From Lysobacteraceae bacterium (GTDB taxonomy: Bacteria > Pseudomonadota > Gammaproteobacteria > Xanthomonadales > Xanthomonadaceae): 64,000 bases of DNA. Position 1 is the first letter of the stretch; every line of letters begins with the position of its first letter. Below the pieces are notes generated by a model. The model searched no databases, had not been told where the DNA came from, and saw only the letters and a list, made by a program, of their open reading frames with translations. The position numbers and the translations under genes are program-made. Shown here one piece after another: positions 42,075 through 51,073 of the stretch. The stretch lies in NCBI GenBank assembly GCA_003241895.1, contig QBLY01000014.1, positions 53,957 to 117,956 on the forward strand. Direction: 5' to 3'.

Positions 42075-43283
42075 TCAGGGCCGGACCCGGGCGCCGCGCA
42101 GGCGGGGCTTTCCGTCCACCACTTCGGTCCAGGCCAGCCAGGCGGCACCGGCCTGGAGCTGCATGCGCGGGAAGCCCGTGCCCCGGCCGCGGCCGGCCAC
42201 CGTGGCCACCCGAACCCGGAACAGCTCCTGCGCCAGCAGCGGGTCGAAGCGCGCAAGCCACAGCGACTGCTCGCCGCCGGCTTCCTGCATCCAGCTCATC
42301 CACACGCCGGTGCCGTCGGCGGCCAGGTCCACGCGGCCCAGCTGCGCCTCGCCCATGGCCACCTCGCGCATCGGCCCGAAGGTCGCGCCCGCGTCGGCGG
42401 ACGCCGCCAGCCGCACCGACGGCGCGGGGCCGGCGCCGGTGTACCAGGCCACCCAGGCCTGCTGGCCGCGTGCCGCGATGGCCGGGCCGTTCACCGGGCA
42501 GGCGGGCATGAACCAGCGGTCGGCGTGCACCGTGGCCGGCGCGGTCCAGGCCTGGCCGTCGAAGCGGGCAACCTTGATGTCGCGGATCTCGCCGGGCTCG
42601 CGGTCGCGGTAGGCCACCAGCACGCCGCGGCCGCTGATGGCGGTGTCGGTCTGGCAGCAGTCGCAGGTCATCGCGTCGATCTCGAGGCTCGTGCGCCGCT
42701 TGCCCGCCGCGTCGAACGTCGCCGACCGCAGCGTCATCGCACCGGCCCCGCCGTGGTCGGCATGGTCGTGGCCGCCGGCCGTCTTGCGGCCATCCAGCCA
42801 CACGATGCCCAGCTGGTCGCGCGACTGCGGCCAGAGGCTGGCGAAACCGTGTTCGGTGGGCGTGCCGTCGTCATGAACGGCGTCGACGGGCTGCCAGTTC
42901 AGGCCGCCGTCGCGCGACACCTGCAGCCGCACATCGTAGGCGTACGTAGCCTCGCCGTTCTTGACCAGCGTGTGCGCCCACAGGCTGCCGTCGGGCAGCG
43001 CCTGCAGCGCGGGGAAGTCGGCCCAGTTCACGAACCAGTCCTTGCCCTGCGCGATCAGGCGCGGCGCCGACCAGCGCGCGTCCTGGTTCCCCTGGCGCGC
43101 GAACACCAGCCGGTGGCCACCGGCGGGGTCCTTCTGGATCCAGCTCAGCAGCAGGTCACCGCCCGGCGCCACCGAGAGGCTGGGCTGTGAAGCGCCCGCA
43201 GGCGCGGGTAGCGGCCAGGGTTCGACGGTGGCCGCGGTAGCGACGGCGGGCAGCAGGGCGAGGGTCAGCAGCAGTGTTTTCAT
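42075..43283 (-). CDS. Secreted sialidase-like beta-propeller protein
   Basis: A 402-residue protein with a signal peptide (LLLTLALLPAVATAA). The mature part shows BNR/Asp-box-like repeats (VSRDGGLNWQPVD; SADAGATFGPM) typical of a six-bladed sialidase-type propeller. A Cys cluster, DAMTCDCCQTD, near residue 206 is distinctive. True sialidase activity is not supported, because the catalytic Arg triad was not found. Confidence 0.75.
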   Translation of the reverse strand: MKTLLLTLALLPAVATAATVEPWPLPAPAGASQPSLSVAPGGDLLLSWIQKDPAGGHRLVFARQGNQDARWSAPRLIAQGKDWFVNWADFPALQALPDGSLWAHTLVKNGEATYAYDVRLQVSRDGGLNWQPVDAVHDDGTPTEHGFASLWPQSRDQLGIVWLDGRKTAGGHDHADHGGAGAMTLRSATFDAAGKRRTSLEIDAMTCDCCQTDTAISGRGVLVAYRDREPGEIRDIKVARFDGQAWTAPATVHADRWFMPACPVNGPAIAARGQQAWVAWYTGAGPAPSVRLAASADAGATFGPMREVAMGEAQLGRVDLAADGTGVWMSWMQEAGGEQSLWLARFDPLLAQELFRVRVATVAGRGRGTGFPRMQLQAGAAWLAWTEVVDGKPRLRGARVRP

Positions 43284-43292
43284 CCACGCACG

Positions 43293-43892
43293 CTAACCGC
43301 TTCCACCGCCGGCGTCATCGTCGCCGTGCCGGCCATGGCGATAGTTCATGTGCAGATGCAGCGCGTCGAGCTGGCCGCGGAAGTGCCGCGCCTCCCAGCT
43401 CACCAGGCGCCACAGCCCGTCCACCAGCAGCGACAGCCCCAGGCCGGCGAGGATGCCGCCCAGCACCAGCGCGTTGACGTGGCTGCCCCAGCCGGTGGCG
43501 CCACCGCCAAAGCCCACCCGTTCAATCACGAACTGGCCCAGCGCGTGCGTGCCGTAGTAGATCGGCCCGAGCGTGAGCGGATTGGTGATCATCTGCAGCC
43601 CCACGATCACCGTAAGGTTGCCGCGCACCAGCACCGCCAGCGCCAGGGCGATGGCCACCTGCAGCCCGTAGACCGGCATCATCGCCAGCACCGACCCGGC
43701 GTACAGCGACGCCATCACCTGCGGCCGCTTGAACGACCACAGGTAGGGCCGCTTGCGGGCGGCTTCGGCGAACCACTTGATCACCGGATAGCGCGACACG
43801 TTCGCGCGCCGCGGCAGCGGCCGCAGCCAGCGGCGCAGCCGCCGCCGGCGCGCCAGCCAGCGCAGGTGCAGGGGGTGGGAGCGGACCGGCAT
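43293..43892 (-). CDS. DUF2062 membrane protein
   Basis: A 199-residue protein with a very basic N-terminus (RRRRLRRWLRPLPRR) and the DUF2062 core: MPVYGLQVAIALALAVLVRGN and ITNPLTLGPIYYGTHALG. Helices lie near 70-95 and 145-165. The function is unknown. It lies 22 bp downstream of mnmG and is probably co-transcribed with it. Confidence 0.87.
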   Translation of the reverse strand: MPVRSHPLHLRWLARRRRLRRWLRPLPRRANVSRYPVIKWFAEAARKRPYLWSFKRPQVMASLYAGSVLAMMPVYGLQVAIALALAVLVRGNLTVIVGLQMITNPLTLGPIYYGTHALGQFVIERVGFGGGATGWGSHVNALVLGGILAGLGLSLLVDGLWRLVSWEARHFRGQLDALHLHMNYRHGRHGDDDAGGGSG

Positions 43893-43914
43893 CAGCGCCG
43901 CGCGCGGTGCGCGA

Positions 43915-45792
43915 TCACGCCACGCGCCGGCCGCGACGCTTGGCCAGGCACACCAGCAGCAGGGAAATGGCCGCAGGTGTCATGCCCGGGATGCGCTGCG
44001 CCTGGCCGATGGTTTCCGGCCGCACCTGGGCCAGCTTGGCCTGCAGCTCGGCCGACAGCCCGGAGATGCCGGCGTAGGTGAACTCGTCCGGGATCCGGCT
44101 TTCCTCGTGGCGGCGGCTGCGCTCGATGTCTTCGTGCTGGCGAACCAGGTAGCCCGAATACTTCACGCCGATCTCGACCTGTTCGGCCACCGCGGCATCG
44201 TCCACGCCGGGGCCCAGGCTGGGCAGCTGCATCAGCGTGGCGTAGTCGATCTCGGGCCGCTTCATCAGGTCCAGCGCGGTGGCCTCGCGGCTCAGGCTGA
44301 TGCCGGTGCGCTGCGCCAGTTCGGCGGCGATGGTGCCGCCCGGCGCCGCCCACAGGGCCTGCAGCCGGCCGCACTCGGCCTGCACCGCGTCGGCCTTGCG
44401 CGCGAAGGCGTGCCAGCGCGCGTCGCCCACCACGCCCAGCTCCCGGCCGATCGGGGTCAGGCGGGCATCGGCATTGTCCTCGCGCAGCTGCAGCCGGTAT
44501 TCGGCGCGGCTGGTGAACATGCGGTAGGGCTCGGTGGTGCCGTGCGTCACCAGGTCGTCCACCAGCACGCCCAGGTAGGCCTGGTCGCGCCGCGGCGACC
44601 AGGCGTCGCGCTGCTGCACGTGGCGCGCGGCGTTCAGGCCCGCCAGCAGGCCCTGCGCGGCGGCCTCCTCGTAGCCGGTGGTGCCGTTGATCTGGCCGGC
44701 GAAGAACAGCCCGGCCACCAGCTTGGTTTCCAGCGACGCCTTCAGCCCGCGCGGGTCGAAGTAGTCGTATTCGATCGCATAGCCCGGGCGCGTGATGTGC
44801 GCGTTCTCGAAGCCCTTGATCGAACGCACCAGGTCCACCTGCACCTCGTACGGCAGCGAAGTGGAGATGCCGTTGGGATAGATCTCGTGCGTGTCCAGGC
44901 CCTCGGGCTCCACGAACACCTGGTGCGAGGCCTTGCCGGCGAAGCGCACCACCTTGTCTTCGATGCTGGGGCAATAGCGCGGGCCGACGCCCTCGATCAC
45001 GCCCGAATACATCGGCGAGCGGTCCAACCCGCCGCGGATGATGTCGTGCGTGCGCTCGCTGGTGTGGGTGATCCAGCACGACACCTGGCGCGGATGGTCG
45101 GCGGCGCTGCCCAGGAACGAAAACACCGGTACCGGCGTGTCGCCCGCCTGTTCCACCAGGCCCGCGTAATCAATACTGCGGCCGTCGATGCGCGGCGGCG
45201 TACCGGTCTTGAGCCGGCCGATGGCGAAGGGGCGTTCGCGCAGGCGCTGCGCCAGCGTGGTGGCGGGCGGGTCGCCGGCGCGGCCGCCGGGATAGTTCAC
45301 CAGGCCCACGTGGATGCGGCCAGCCAGGAAGGTACCGGCCGTCAGCACCACGGCGCCGGCGCGGAACGTGAGGCCGCTCTGGGTAATGACGCCCGTGACG
45401 CGGTCGCCCTCGATCACCAGGTCGTCCACCGCCTGCTGGAACAGGGACAGACCGGGCTGGTTTTCCACCATCGCGCGGATCGCCGACTTGTAGAGCACGC
45501 GGTCGGCCTGGGCGCGCGTGGCGCGCACCGCCGGGCCCTTGCTGGCGTTGAGCGTGCGCCACTGGATGCCGGCGCGGTCGGCGGCTTGGGCCATCGCGCC
45601 GCCCAGCGCGTCGATCTCGCGCACCAGGTGTCCCTTGCCGATGCCGCCGATGGCCGGGTTGCAGCTCATCTGGCCGATGGTTTCGATGCTGTGGGTAAGC
45701 AGCAGCGTGCGCGCACCGGCGCGCGCGGCGGCCAGCGCGGCTTCGGTACCGGCATGGCCACCGCCGATCACGATGACGTCGTAGCTCACCAT
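43915..45792 (-). CDS. mnmG: tRNA uridine-5-carboxymethylaminomethyl modification enzyme MnmG
   Basis: A 625-residue FAD protein that, with MnmE, modifies U34 in the wobble position of several tRNAs. The FAD-binding GGGHAG is at residues 10-15, followed by [23 protein letters not shown] (in pieces) and [18 protein letters not shown]. Length matches GidA/MnmG. It opposes the small-RNA candidate encoded just upstream. Confidence 0.96.
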   Translation of the reverse strand: MVSYDVIVIGGGHAGTEAALAAARAGARTLLLTHSIETIGQMSCNPAIGGIGKGHLVREIDALGGAMAQAADRAGIQWRTLNASKGPAVRATRAQADRVLYKSAIRAMVENQPGLSLFQQAVDDLVIEGDRVTGVITQSGLTFRAGAVVLTAGTFLAGRIHVGLVNYPGGRAGDPPATTLAQRLRERPFAIGRLKTGTPPRIDGRSIDYAGLVEQAGDTPVPVFSFLGSAADHPRQVSCWITHTSERTHDIIRGGLDRSPMYSGVIEGVGPRYCPSIEDKVVRFAGKASHQVFVEPEGLDTHEIYPNGISTSLPYEVQVDLVRSIKGFENAHITRPGYAIEYDYFDPRGLKASLETKLVAGLFFAGQINGTTGYEEAAAQGLLAGLNAARHVQQRDAWSPRRDQAYLGVLVDDLVTHGTTEPYRMFTSRAEYRLQLREDNADARLTPIGRELGVVGDARWHAFARKADAVQAECGRLQALWAAPGGTIAAELAQRTGISLSREATALDLMKRPEIDYATLMQLPSLGPGVDDAAVAEQVEIGVKYSGYLVRQHEDIERSRRHEESRIPDEFTYAGISGLSAELQAKLAQVRPETIGQAQRIPGMTPAAISLLLVCLAKRRGRRVA

Positions 45793-45868
45793 TCGCTGTT
45801 TCCTGCTGTGGCCGCGGTGCGGGCGGATTATCCCGCGCCGCAGGGCTCCTGTGCGTGCGGCCTGAGCT

Positions 45869-45884
45869 TGGCACGGTTCCTGCT
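45869..45884 (+). promoter_or_regulatory. Sigma-54 (RpoN) promoter of the small-RNA candidate
   Basis: TGGCACGGTTCCTGCT matches the sigma-54 consensus TGGCACG-N4-TTGCW at all but one position. The invariant GG (45870-45871) and GC (45882-45883) are separated by exactly 10 nt. The start site would fall near 45894-45896. No plus-strand protein gene follows. Confidence 0.7.
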
Positions 45885-45894
45885 TTGAGCAAAC

Positions 45895-46012
45895 GGCACC
45901 TACCGCGGCCGACGCCGGGGGGCGTTGACCAGACTGAACAGGGGCTGGTCAGGCGCGCGGTAGGGACGCCAGGGTCGGGAACTCCCGGGGGGGAGTTCCC
46001 GACCCTTTTTTT
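45895..46012 (+). ncRNA. Candidate sigma-54-dependent small RNA, about 119 nt
   Basis: Between a sigma-54 promoter and an intrinsic terminator the sequence folds cleanly. A 9-bp closing stem, CCTACCGCG (45899-45907) with CGCGGTAGG (45956-45964), encloses two hairpins: GACGCC-GGGG-GGCGTT (45911-45926) and GACCAG...CTGGTC (45927-45950, 12-nt loop ending AGGGG). The terminator hairpin has loop GGGG. The three loops carrying GGGG suggest pairing with C-rich targets. No start codon/Shine-Dalgarno pair fits a peptide. I do not recognise it as a named RNA. It is transcribed divergently from mnmG. Confidence 0.68.
45972..46012 (+). terminator. Strong intrinsic terminator of the small-RNA candidate
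   Basis: A perfect 15-bp stem, GGGTCGGGAACTCCC / GGGAGTTCCCGACCC, with loop GGGG is followed by seven T on the plus strand only. The orientation shows that a plus-strand transcript ends here although no plus-strand protein gene precedes it. Confidence 0.88.
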
Positions 46013-46054
46013 GTCTTTTTTTCGGGGCCGCGCTGTCGCGGCAGGATTAAAAGT

Positions 46055-46158
46055 CGGCGCCCGGCGGGTCTTTGGGAACAGGGGGTATCCGGGGGACCTG
46101 GTGCCGGGCGCCGAACAAGCAATGCGGGGGCATGCTCAAGCGTCACATAGCGACGCTT
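46055..46158. repeat. Inverted repeats in the gap between small RNA and lipoprotein gene
   Basis: A perfect 11-bp inverted repeat, CGGCGCCCGGC (46055-46065) and GCCGGGCGCCG (46103-46113), encloses a G-rich 37-nt loop. A second hairpin, AAGCGTC-N7-GACGCTT, lies at 46138-46158. Either could be the 3' structure of the minus-strand lipoprotein transcript or part of another RNA. The rest of the 205-bp gap shows no gene. Confidence 0.45.
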
Positions 46159-46259
46159 TGGGTCAGTCGGCGGTCAAAGAATGGACCGCCTGCGCGGGTG
46201 AAGCAACGGTGGGAAGCCTATTCCTCGCGTTCCGCATCTTGGTTCTGTGACGGAGCGCG

Positions 46260-46523
46260 CACTTCGGGCGGCTCGGGACGCTCGTAGCGCGGTGCTTCCT
46301 GCGGTTCGGGGCGCTCGTAACGGGGGGGTTCGCGCGGCTCGGGGCTTTCATAGCGCGGTGTTTCGCGCGGCTCCGGGCGCTCGTAGCGCGGCATCTCGCG
46401 CGGCTCCGGCTGCTCGTAGCGCGGCATCTCGCGCGGCTCCGGGCGCTCGAAGCGCGGCGTCTCGCGCGGCTCCGGGCGCTCGAAGCGCGGCGTTTCCCGC
46501 GGCTGCGGACGCTCGTAGCGCGG
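46260..46523 (-). repeat. Eight 33-bp coding repeats (PRYERPEPRET type)
   Basis: Eight contiguous copies of an 11-residue unit, PR[YF]E[RQS]P[EQ]P[RQP]E[TMPAV], make a proline-rich, alternating-charge tail. The units differ mostly by single substitutions, so the array expanded recently enough for slippage or recombination to change its copy number. Confidence 0.9.
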
Positions 46524-46872
46524 CGGCTGGCGCGACGACTCGCGATAGTCGCGATAGTCCGGGCTCGGACTGCGCACATCGGCGGCGGGCTCGGGCATCG
46601 GGTCGTTGCTGGGCGGGGTGAGCGAATCGGTGGGGGGCGCCGTCTTGGGGTCGCGCACCTGCGCACTGGGCAGCGGTCGCACATAGCCTTCGCCCTGGAT
46701 CCAGCGGCCTGGGTCGGTGCTGTCTTCAATACCCGGGCGCGGACGCTGGCGCGAACCCCAGCCTTCGCCGCCGTTGTCGTCAATCACGCCCGGCTCGCGC
46801 ATCCCAGGACGCGGACCGCCGTCGTAGTCGCGGCGGGGCGGCAGGCCGGCGCCACCCGGCTCGCCCGGCGTC

Positions 46873-46934
46873 ACCACGCGGGGCGGGTGGTTGTCGTCAC
46901 GGCACCACGCGGGGCGGGTGGTTGTCGTCACGGC
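46873..46934. repeat. Perfect 31-bp tandem duplication
   Basis: The 31 bp at 46873-46903 are repeated exactly at 46904-46934. Because 31 is not a multiple of three, the duplication shifts the reading frame of the lipoprotein gene that contains it. Confidence 0.95.
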
Positions 46935-47474
46935 CGGGGTCACGCGGATGACGCGGCTGGCGCGAGTGGCGCCAGTAGTCGTGGTTGTCGTACCACGGCG
47001 ACCAGTTCCGGCCGTACCAGCCCCAGCTGCCGTAGCTCCACTGGCTGCCGAACGACAGGCTCCAGCCCGAATAGGGACGGCCGTAGTAGCTGTTCCAGTA
47101 GGGCGAGCAGCTGTGATAGGGGCCGCAGGCGTAGCGGTCCAGGCTCCAGAACGGCGCGTAGGAATAGTTGTCGTAATAGCGGTAGTCGACTTCCTCGGGA
47201 CCCTGGTAGTAGTCGCCGTAGCCGTCTTCGGCCGGATAGTAGTAACCGCCGTCGCTGTAGTAGCCCTCGCGGTAGTAACCATCGTTCATGGTCACGCAGC
47301 CCGACACGCCAAGCAGCAGCAAAGAAACAAGCAGGACAATTCGGCGCGACATGGACGACCCCCCATTGGACAGGTCAAGTTTCGGGGCGAGGCCGTGAAT
47401 CCGTGCTTAACCTCGCCGTGATCAGCCTGCGTGCTACTGTTCGCGCCCTCCACATCGCCGCCCCGGGTTCATCC

Positions 47475-48389
47475 ATGTCGCTGCACCAAGCCTCGGGACG
47501 CTGGAAGTTGGGCCTGCTGCTGGCCCTGGTCACCGCGGCCTGCTGGGCCACCCTGCCGGTGGCGCTGAAGATCACCCTCGAACAGGTCGACCCGTACACC
47601 CTCACCTGGTTCCGCTTCGTGCTGGCCACGGGCGTGATGCTGGCCTGGCTGGCGGCGCGCGGGGGCCTGGGCGGGTTCGCTACGCTGGACCGCAAACGCT
47701 GGTGGCTGCTGCTGGCGGCCGCGCTGTGCCTGATCGGCAACTACATCTTCTACCTGTTGGGCGTGCAGCAGACCTCGCCCGCCAACGCCCAGCTGCTGAT
47801 CCAGCTGGCGCCGCTGCTGATGGCGCTGGGCGGCATCTTCGTGTTCCGCGAGCGCTTCAACGGCTGGCAGTGGGCGGGCCTGGCGGTGATCACCGGCGGG
47901 CTGGCGCTGTTCTTCCGCGACCAGCTCGACATCGGCGCCCCGGGCTACCTGGCCGGTTCGGCGCTGGTGATTTTCGCGGCGGTGGTGTGGGCCACCTATG
48001 CGCTGCTGCAAAAACAGCTGCTGATGCGGCTGTCGTCACCGGCCATCCTGCTGTTCATCTATGCCGTGGCCAGCGTGGCGCTGCTGCCGCTGGCTTCGCC
48101 GTCGTCCCTGCTCAAGCTCGACGGCCTGCATTGGGGCCTGCTGATGTATTGCGCGCTGAACACGCTGGTGGCCTACGGCGCCTTCGCCGAAGCGCTGGCG
48201 CACTGGGAGGCCTCGCGCGTGTCGGCCATCCTGGCCATCACGCCGCTGCTTTGCCTGGGCACCGTGGCGGGCGTGCACGCCATCTGGCCCGCCAGCATCG
48301 CCTCCGAACAGGTCACTACGCTGGGCTACGTGGGCGCCGGGCTGGTGGTGCTGGGCTCGGCGGTCACCAGCCTGATGGGCAGGCGCTGA
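47475..48389 (+). CDS. EamA-family (DMT superfamily) transporter
   Basis: A 304-residue inner-membrane protein with ten predicted helices in two EamA repeats (TAACWATLPVALKITLEQVDPYTLTWFRF, in pieces, and VVWATYALLQKQLL). The conserved WFRF and late-repeat Pro/Gly positions are typical of drug/metabolite exporters. The substrate is unknown. ATG 47475 was chosen; the longer frame reaches back through the divergent lipoprotein promoter. Confidence 0.88.
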   Translation: MSLHQASGRWKLGLLLALVTAACWATLPVALKITLEQVDPYTLTWFRFVLATGVMLAWLAARGGLGGFATLDRKRWWLLLAAALCLIGNYIFYLLGVQQTSPANAQLLIQLAPLLMALGGIFVFRERFNGWQWAGLAVITGGLALFFRDQLDIGAPGYLAGSALVIFAAVVWATYALLQKQLLMRLSSPAILLFIYAVASVALLPLASPSSLLKLDGLHWGLLMYCALNTLVAYGAFAEALAHWEASRVSAILAITPLLCLGTVAGVHAIWPASIASEQVTTLGYVGAGLVVLGSAVTSLMGRR

Positions 48390-48394
48390 CCCAA

Positions 48395-51007
48395 TCAGGC
48401 TTCCAGCAGCCGCTGCAGCAGATCGCGACAGTCCGGCGAAACCAGCTGCCCGTCCAGTGACGCCAGCGCCGCACGCGCATTCGTGCACTGCGGTTCGGAC
48501 AGGCGGCGCCAGCTTTCGAACGCGCCCAGCAGGCGCGAAGCCACCTGCGGGTTGATGGCGTCCAACAGGGCGATCTGTTCAGCGACCAGGCGGTAGCCGC
48601 GGCCGTCGCGGCGATGCAGGCCCAGCGGGTTGCCGCGCGCGAACACCCCCAGCACCGCACGCACGCGGTTGGGGTTGGTCACGTTCCACCACGGCGAAGA
48701 CAGCAGCCCGACCACGGCGTCCACCGTGTCCGGATGCGGGCGCGTGGCCACCAGGCTGAGCCATTTGTCGGTAACCAGCGGGTCGTCGGCGAAGCGCGTG
48801 CGGAAGGCCTGCAGCGCCGGCTCGGCGCCCGGGGCGTCGAAATGCACCAGGCAGCGCAGCGCGCCCAGACGCTCGGTCATGTCGCGCGCGCCGTCGAACT
48901 GCGCCTGCGCCAGCGCGGCCATCGGGTCCAGTCGCGTCAGCCAGGACAGACAGGCATTGCGCAGCGCGCGCGCCGCCATCGCCTCGCCCGACAGGCCGCG
49001 ACCGGCGGCCTCGGCCAGGGACTCGTAGCGCAGCTGCAGGCGTTCGACCTGGTCTTCGGCCAAGCGATCGAGCAGCGATTCGCGGGCGCCGATCAGCGCG
49101 TCCACGTCCACCACCGCCACCGATTCGGCCAGCGTGTCGAAGTCGGGCAGCGCCAGGCATTCGGCCACGAACGCGGGGTCGGCGGCCTCGTCTTCCAGCA
49201 GGTCGGCCAAGGCGTCGCTGAGGGCGCCCGCGGCCGCGTCCTCATCGAGCGTGCGCAGCAGCGCGCCGGTGGCCAGCTGCTGCAGCAGGTCCCAGCGCAG
49301 GAACGGATCGCGCTCCAGCCCGGCCAGGCGCGCCAGGTCGCTGGCGCTGTAGTTGAAGGCGATCTTCACCGGCGCGGCGAAGCCGTGGTTGAAGGCGGGC
49401 AGCGGCTTGGCCGACAGGCCGGTCCAACGCAGCACGTGCCGCGCCGCCACCAGCTCCACCCGGCCCTCGCCTACCGCCGCGTCGCACGCCGGCGCGGCGG
49501 TGATGGCCGCACCGTCGGCGTCGTAGAGCGCCAGCCGCAGCGGAATCAGCAGCGGCTGTTTTTCGGGCTGGCCCGGCGTCGGCGGCAGGTGCTGGTCCAC
49601 GGTGAGCGTGTACTCGCCGCGGGAGGCATCGAAGGCTTCCGCGATGTGCAGCTCGGGCGTGCCGGCCTGTGCGTACCAGCGCGCGAACTGGCCCAGGTCG
49701 CGGCCGCTGCCGCCGGCATGCGCGGCCAGGAAATCCTCCAGCGTGGCGGCGCGGCCGTCGTTGTCGGCGAAATAGCGGTCCATGCCGGCGCGGAACACGT
49801 CGCTGCCCAGCAGCGTGTGCAGCAGGCGCACCACTTCGGCGCCCTTCTCGTAGATGGTGAGGGTGTAGAAGTTGCTGATCTCGCGATATCGGTCCGGCCG
49901 CACCGCGTGCGCCAATGCGCCGCCGTCCTCGGCGAACTGCCGGCCGCGCAGCACCCGCACCGACTCGATGCGCTGGAGTGCGCGCGAATGCAGGTCGGCG
50001 CTGAACTCCGAATCACGGAACACCGTCAGGCCTTCCTTGAGCGACAGTTGGAACCAGTCGCGCAGCGTCACCCGGTTGCCCGACCAGTTGTGCAGGTACT
50101 CGTGCGCCACCACCGATTCGATGCCCATGAAATCGGCGTCGGTGGCCGTGGCCTCGTCGGCCAGCACGTAGCGGGCGTTGAAGATGTTCAGGCCCTTGTT
50201 TTCCATCGCACCCATGGTGAAGTACTGCGCGGCCACCACATTGAACACGTCCAGGTCGTAGGCGCGGCCAAAGCGCTGTTCGTCCCAGCGCAGCGAGCGC
50301 TCCACGGCGCCCAGCGCATAATCGCAGCGCGACACGTCGGCCGGGTCGGCCCAGACGTTGAGCTCCACCTGGCGGCCTTCCATCGTGGTGACGGTGCGCG
50401 TCACCTTGTCCAAGGCGCCGGCGGCGATCGCAAACAGGTAGGCCGGCGTGGGGTGCGGGTTTTCCCAGGTGGCTTCGTGACGGCCGTCTTCAAGCGCGCG
50501 GGCGGACACCGGGTTGCCGTTGGCCAACAGCACCGGGTAGGCGGCGCGCGGCGCACGCAGCACGATGCGCCAGCGCGGCATCACGTCCGGCCGGTCGGTG
50601 AAGAAGGTGATGCGGCGGAAGCCTTCGGCTTCGCACTGGGTCAGCAGCAGGTCGCCGCTGGTGTACAGGCCTTCCAGCCGGGTGTTGGTGGCCGGGTGGA
50701 TGCGCACCACGGTTTCCAGCACGCAGGCGGCGTGCACGCCGTGGATGCGCAGCTCGCGTTCGTCGTGCTGGTAGCGGCCGGCGTCCAGCGCCACGCCGTC
50801 CAGCGAAATCGACAGCAGCGCCAGGCCTTCACCGTCCAGCACCAGCGGCGCGCCGGGCTGGGTCGGGTCGGGCTGCAGCTGCAGCCGCGCGGTCACCTGG
50901 GTGGCGTCGGGGCCGAGATCAAAAGCCAGGTCGGCATGCACGATGCGCCAGGCGGGCGGAGTGTAGTCGACCAGATGGACGAAGCCATCCGTGCGGGGAG
51001 CGCTCAT
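48395..51007 (-). CDS. pepN: Aminopeptidase N
   Basis: An 870-residue M1 zinc metallopeptidase. GAMENKG is near residue 265 and the zinc site HEYLH is at 302-306 within VVAHEYLHNWSGNR, with the third ligand Glu in LTVFRDSEFS about 20 residues on. The C-terminal half is the DUF3458 helical domain of the E. coli-type PepN. It releases N-terminal residues from peptides in the cytoplasm. It is convergent with the transporter gene. Confidence 0.95.
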   Translation of the reverse strand: MSAPRTDGFVHLVDYTPPAWRIVHADLAFDLGPDATQVTARLQLQPDPTQPGAPLVLDGEGLALLSISLDGVALDAGRYQHDERELRIHGVHAACVLETVVRIHPATNTRLEGLYTSGDLLLTQCEAEGFRRITFFTDRPDVMPRWRIVLRAPRAAYPVLLANGNPVSARALEDGRHEATWENPHPTPAYLFAIAAGALDKVTRTVTTMEGRQVELNVWADPADVSRCDYALGAVERSLRWDEQRFGRAYDLDVFNVVAAQYFTMGAMENKGLNIFNARYVLADEATATDADFMGIESVVAHEYLHNWSGNRVTLRDWFQLSLKEGLTVFRDSEFSADLHSRALQRIESVRVLRGRQFAEDGGALAHAVRPDRYREISNFYTLTIYEKGAEVVRLLHTLLGSDVFRAGMDRYFADNDGRAATLEDFLAAHAGGSGRDLGQFARWYAQAGTPELHIAEAFDASRGEYTLTVDQHLPPTPGQPEKQPLLIPLRLALYDADGAAITAAPACDAAVGEGRVELVAARHVLRWTGLSAKPLPAFNHGFAAPVKIAFNYSASDLARLAGLERDPFLRWDLLQQLATGALLRTLDEDAAAGALSDALADLLEDEAADPAFVAECLALPDFDTLAESVAVVDVDALIGARESLLDRLAEDQVERLQLRYESLAEAAGRGLSGEAMAARALRNACLSWLTRLDPMAALAQAQFDGARDMTERLGALRCLVHFDAPGAEPALQAFRTRFADDPLVTDKWLSLVATRPHPDTVDAVVGLLSSPWWNVTNPNRVRAVLGVFARGNPLGLHRRDGRGYRLVAEQIALLDAINPQVASRLLGAFESWRRLSEPQCTNARAALASLDGQLVSPDCRDLLQRLLEA

Positions 51008-51073
51008 TTGGGGGGAATTCCGTGGGGGTTTGCGTCTTTGTTAGGCTAGCACGCACCCCTGCACGGACCCGAC

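Larger units (their letters stand above)
46218..47352 (-). pseudogene. Tyr-rich lipoprotein gene split by a 31-bp tandem duplication
   Basis: The gene starts MSRRIVLLVSLLLLGVSGC (lipobox LLGVSGC) and runs as a Tyr/Gly/Ser-rich protein to about residue 148 (DDNHPPRVV), then stops. The same nine residues reappear in the next frame and continue (TPGEPGGAGLPPRRDYDGG) for over 210 residues to a stop at 46218. Deleting one copy of the duplication restores one frame of about 368 residues. The C-terminus is eight copies of an 11-residue repeat. It is probably an outer-membrane-anchored, extended protein. This is either a real inactivating/phase-type duplication or an assembly error. Confidence 0.75.

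Noticed and set aside
42075..43283. Calling the propeller protein a true sialidase
   Set aside because: Asp-box-like repeats are present, but the catalytic Arg triad and Tyr/Glu nucleophile were not found.
45855..46250. Plus-strand ORF of 131 codons across the small-RNA region
   Set aside because: It runs through the sigma-54 promoter and the 15-bp terminator hairpin, has no Shine-Dalgarno and no protein-like pattern.
46260..46523. Regular 33-bp repeats considered as a CRISPR array
   Set aside because: The units are contiguous without spacers and translate in one frame as a conserved 11-residue repeat.
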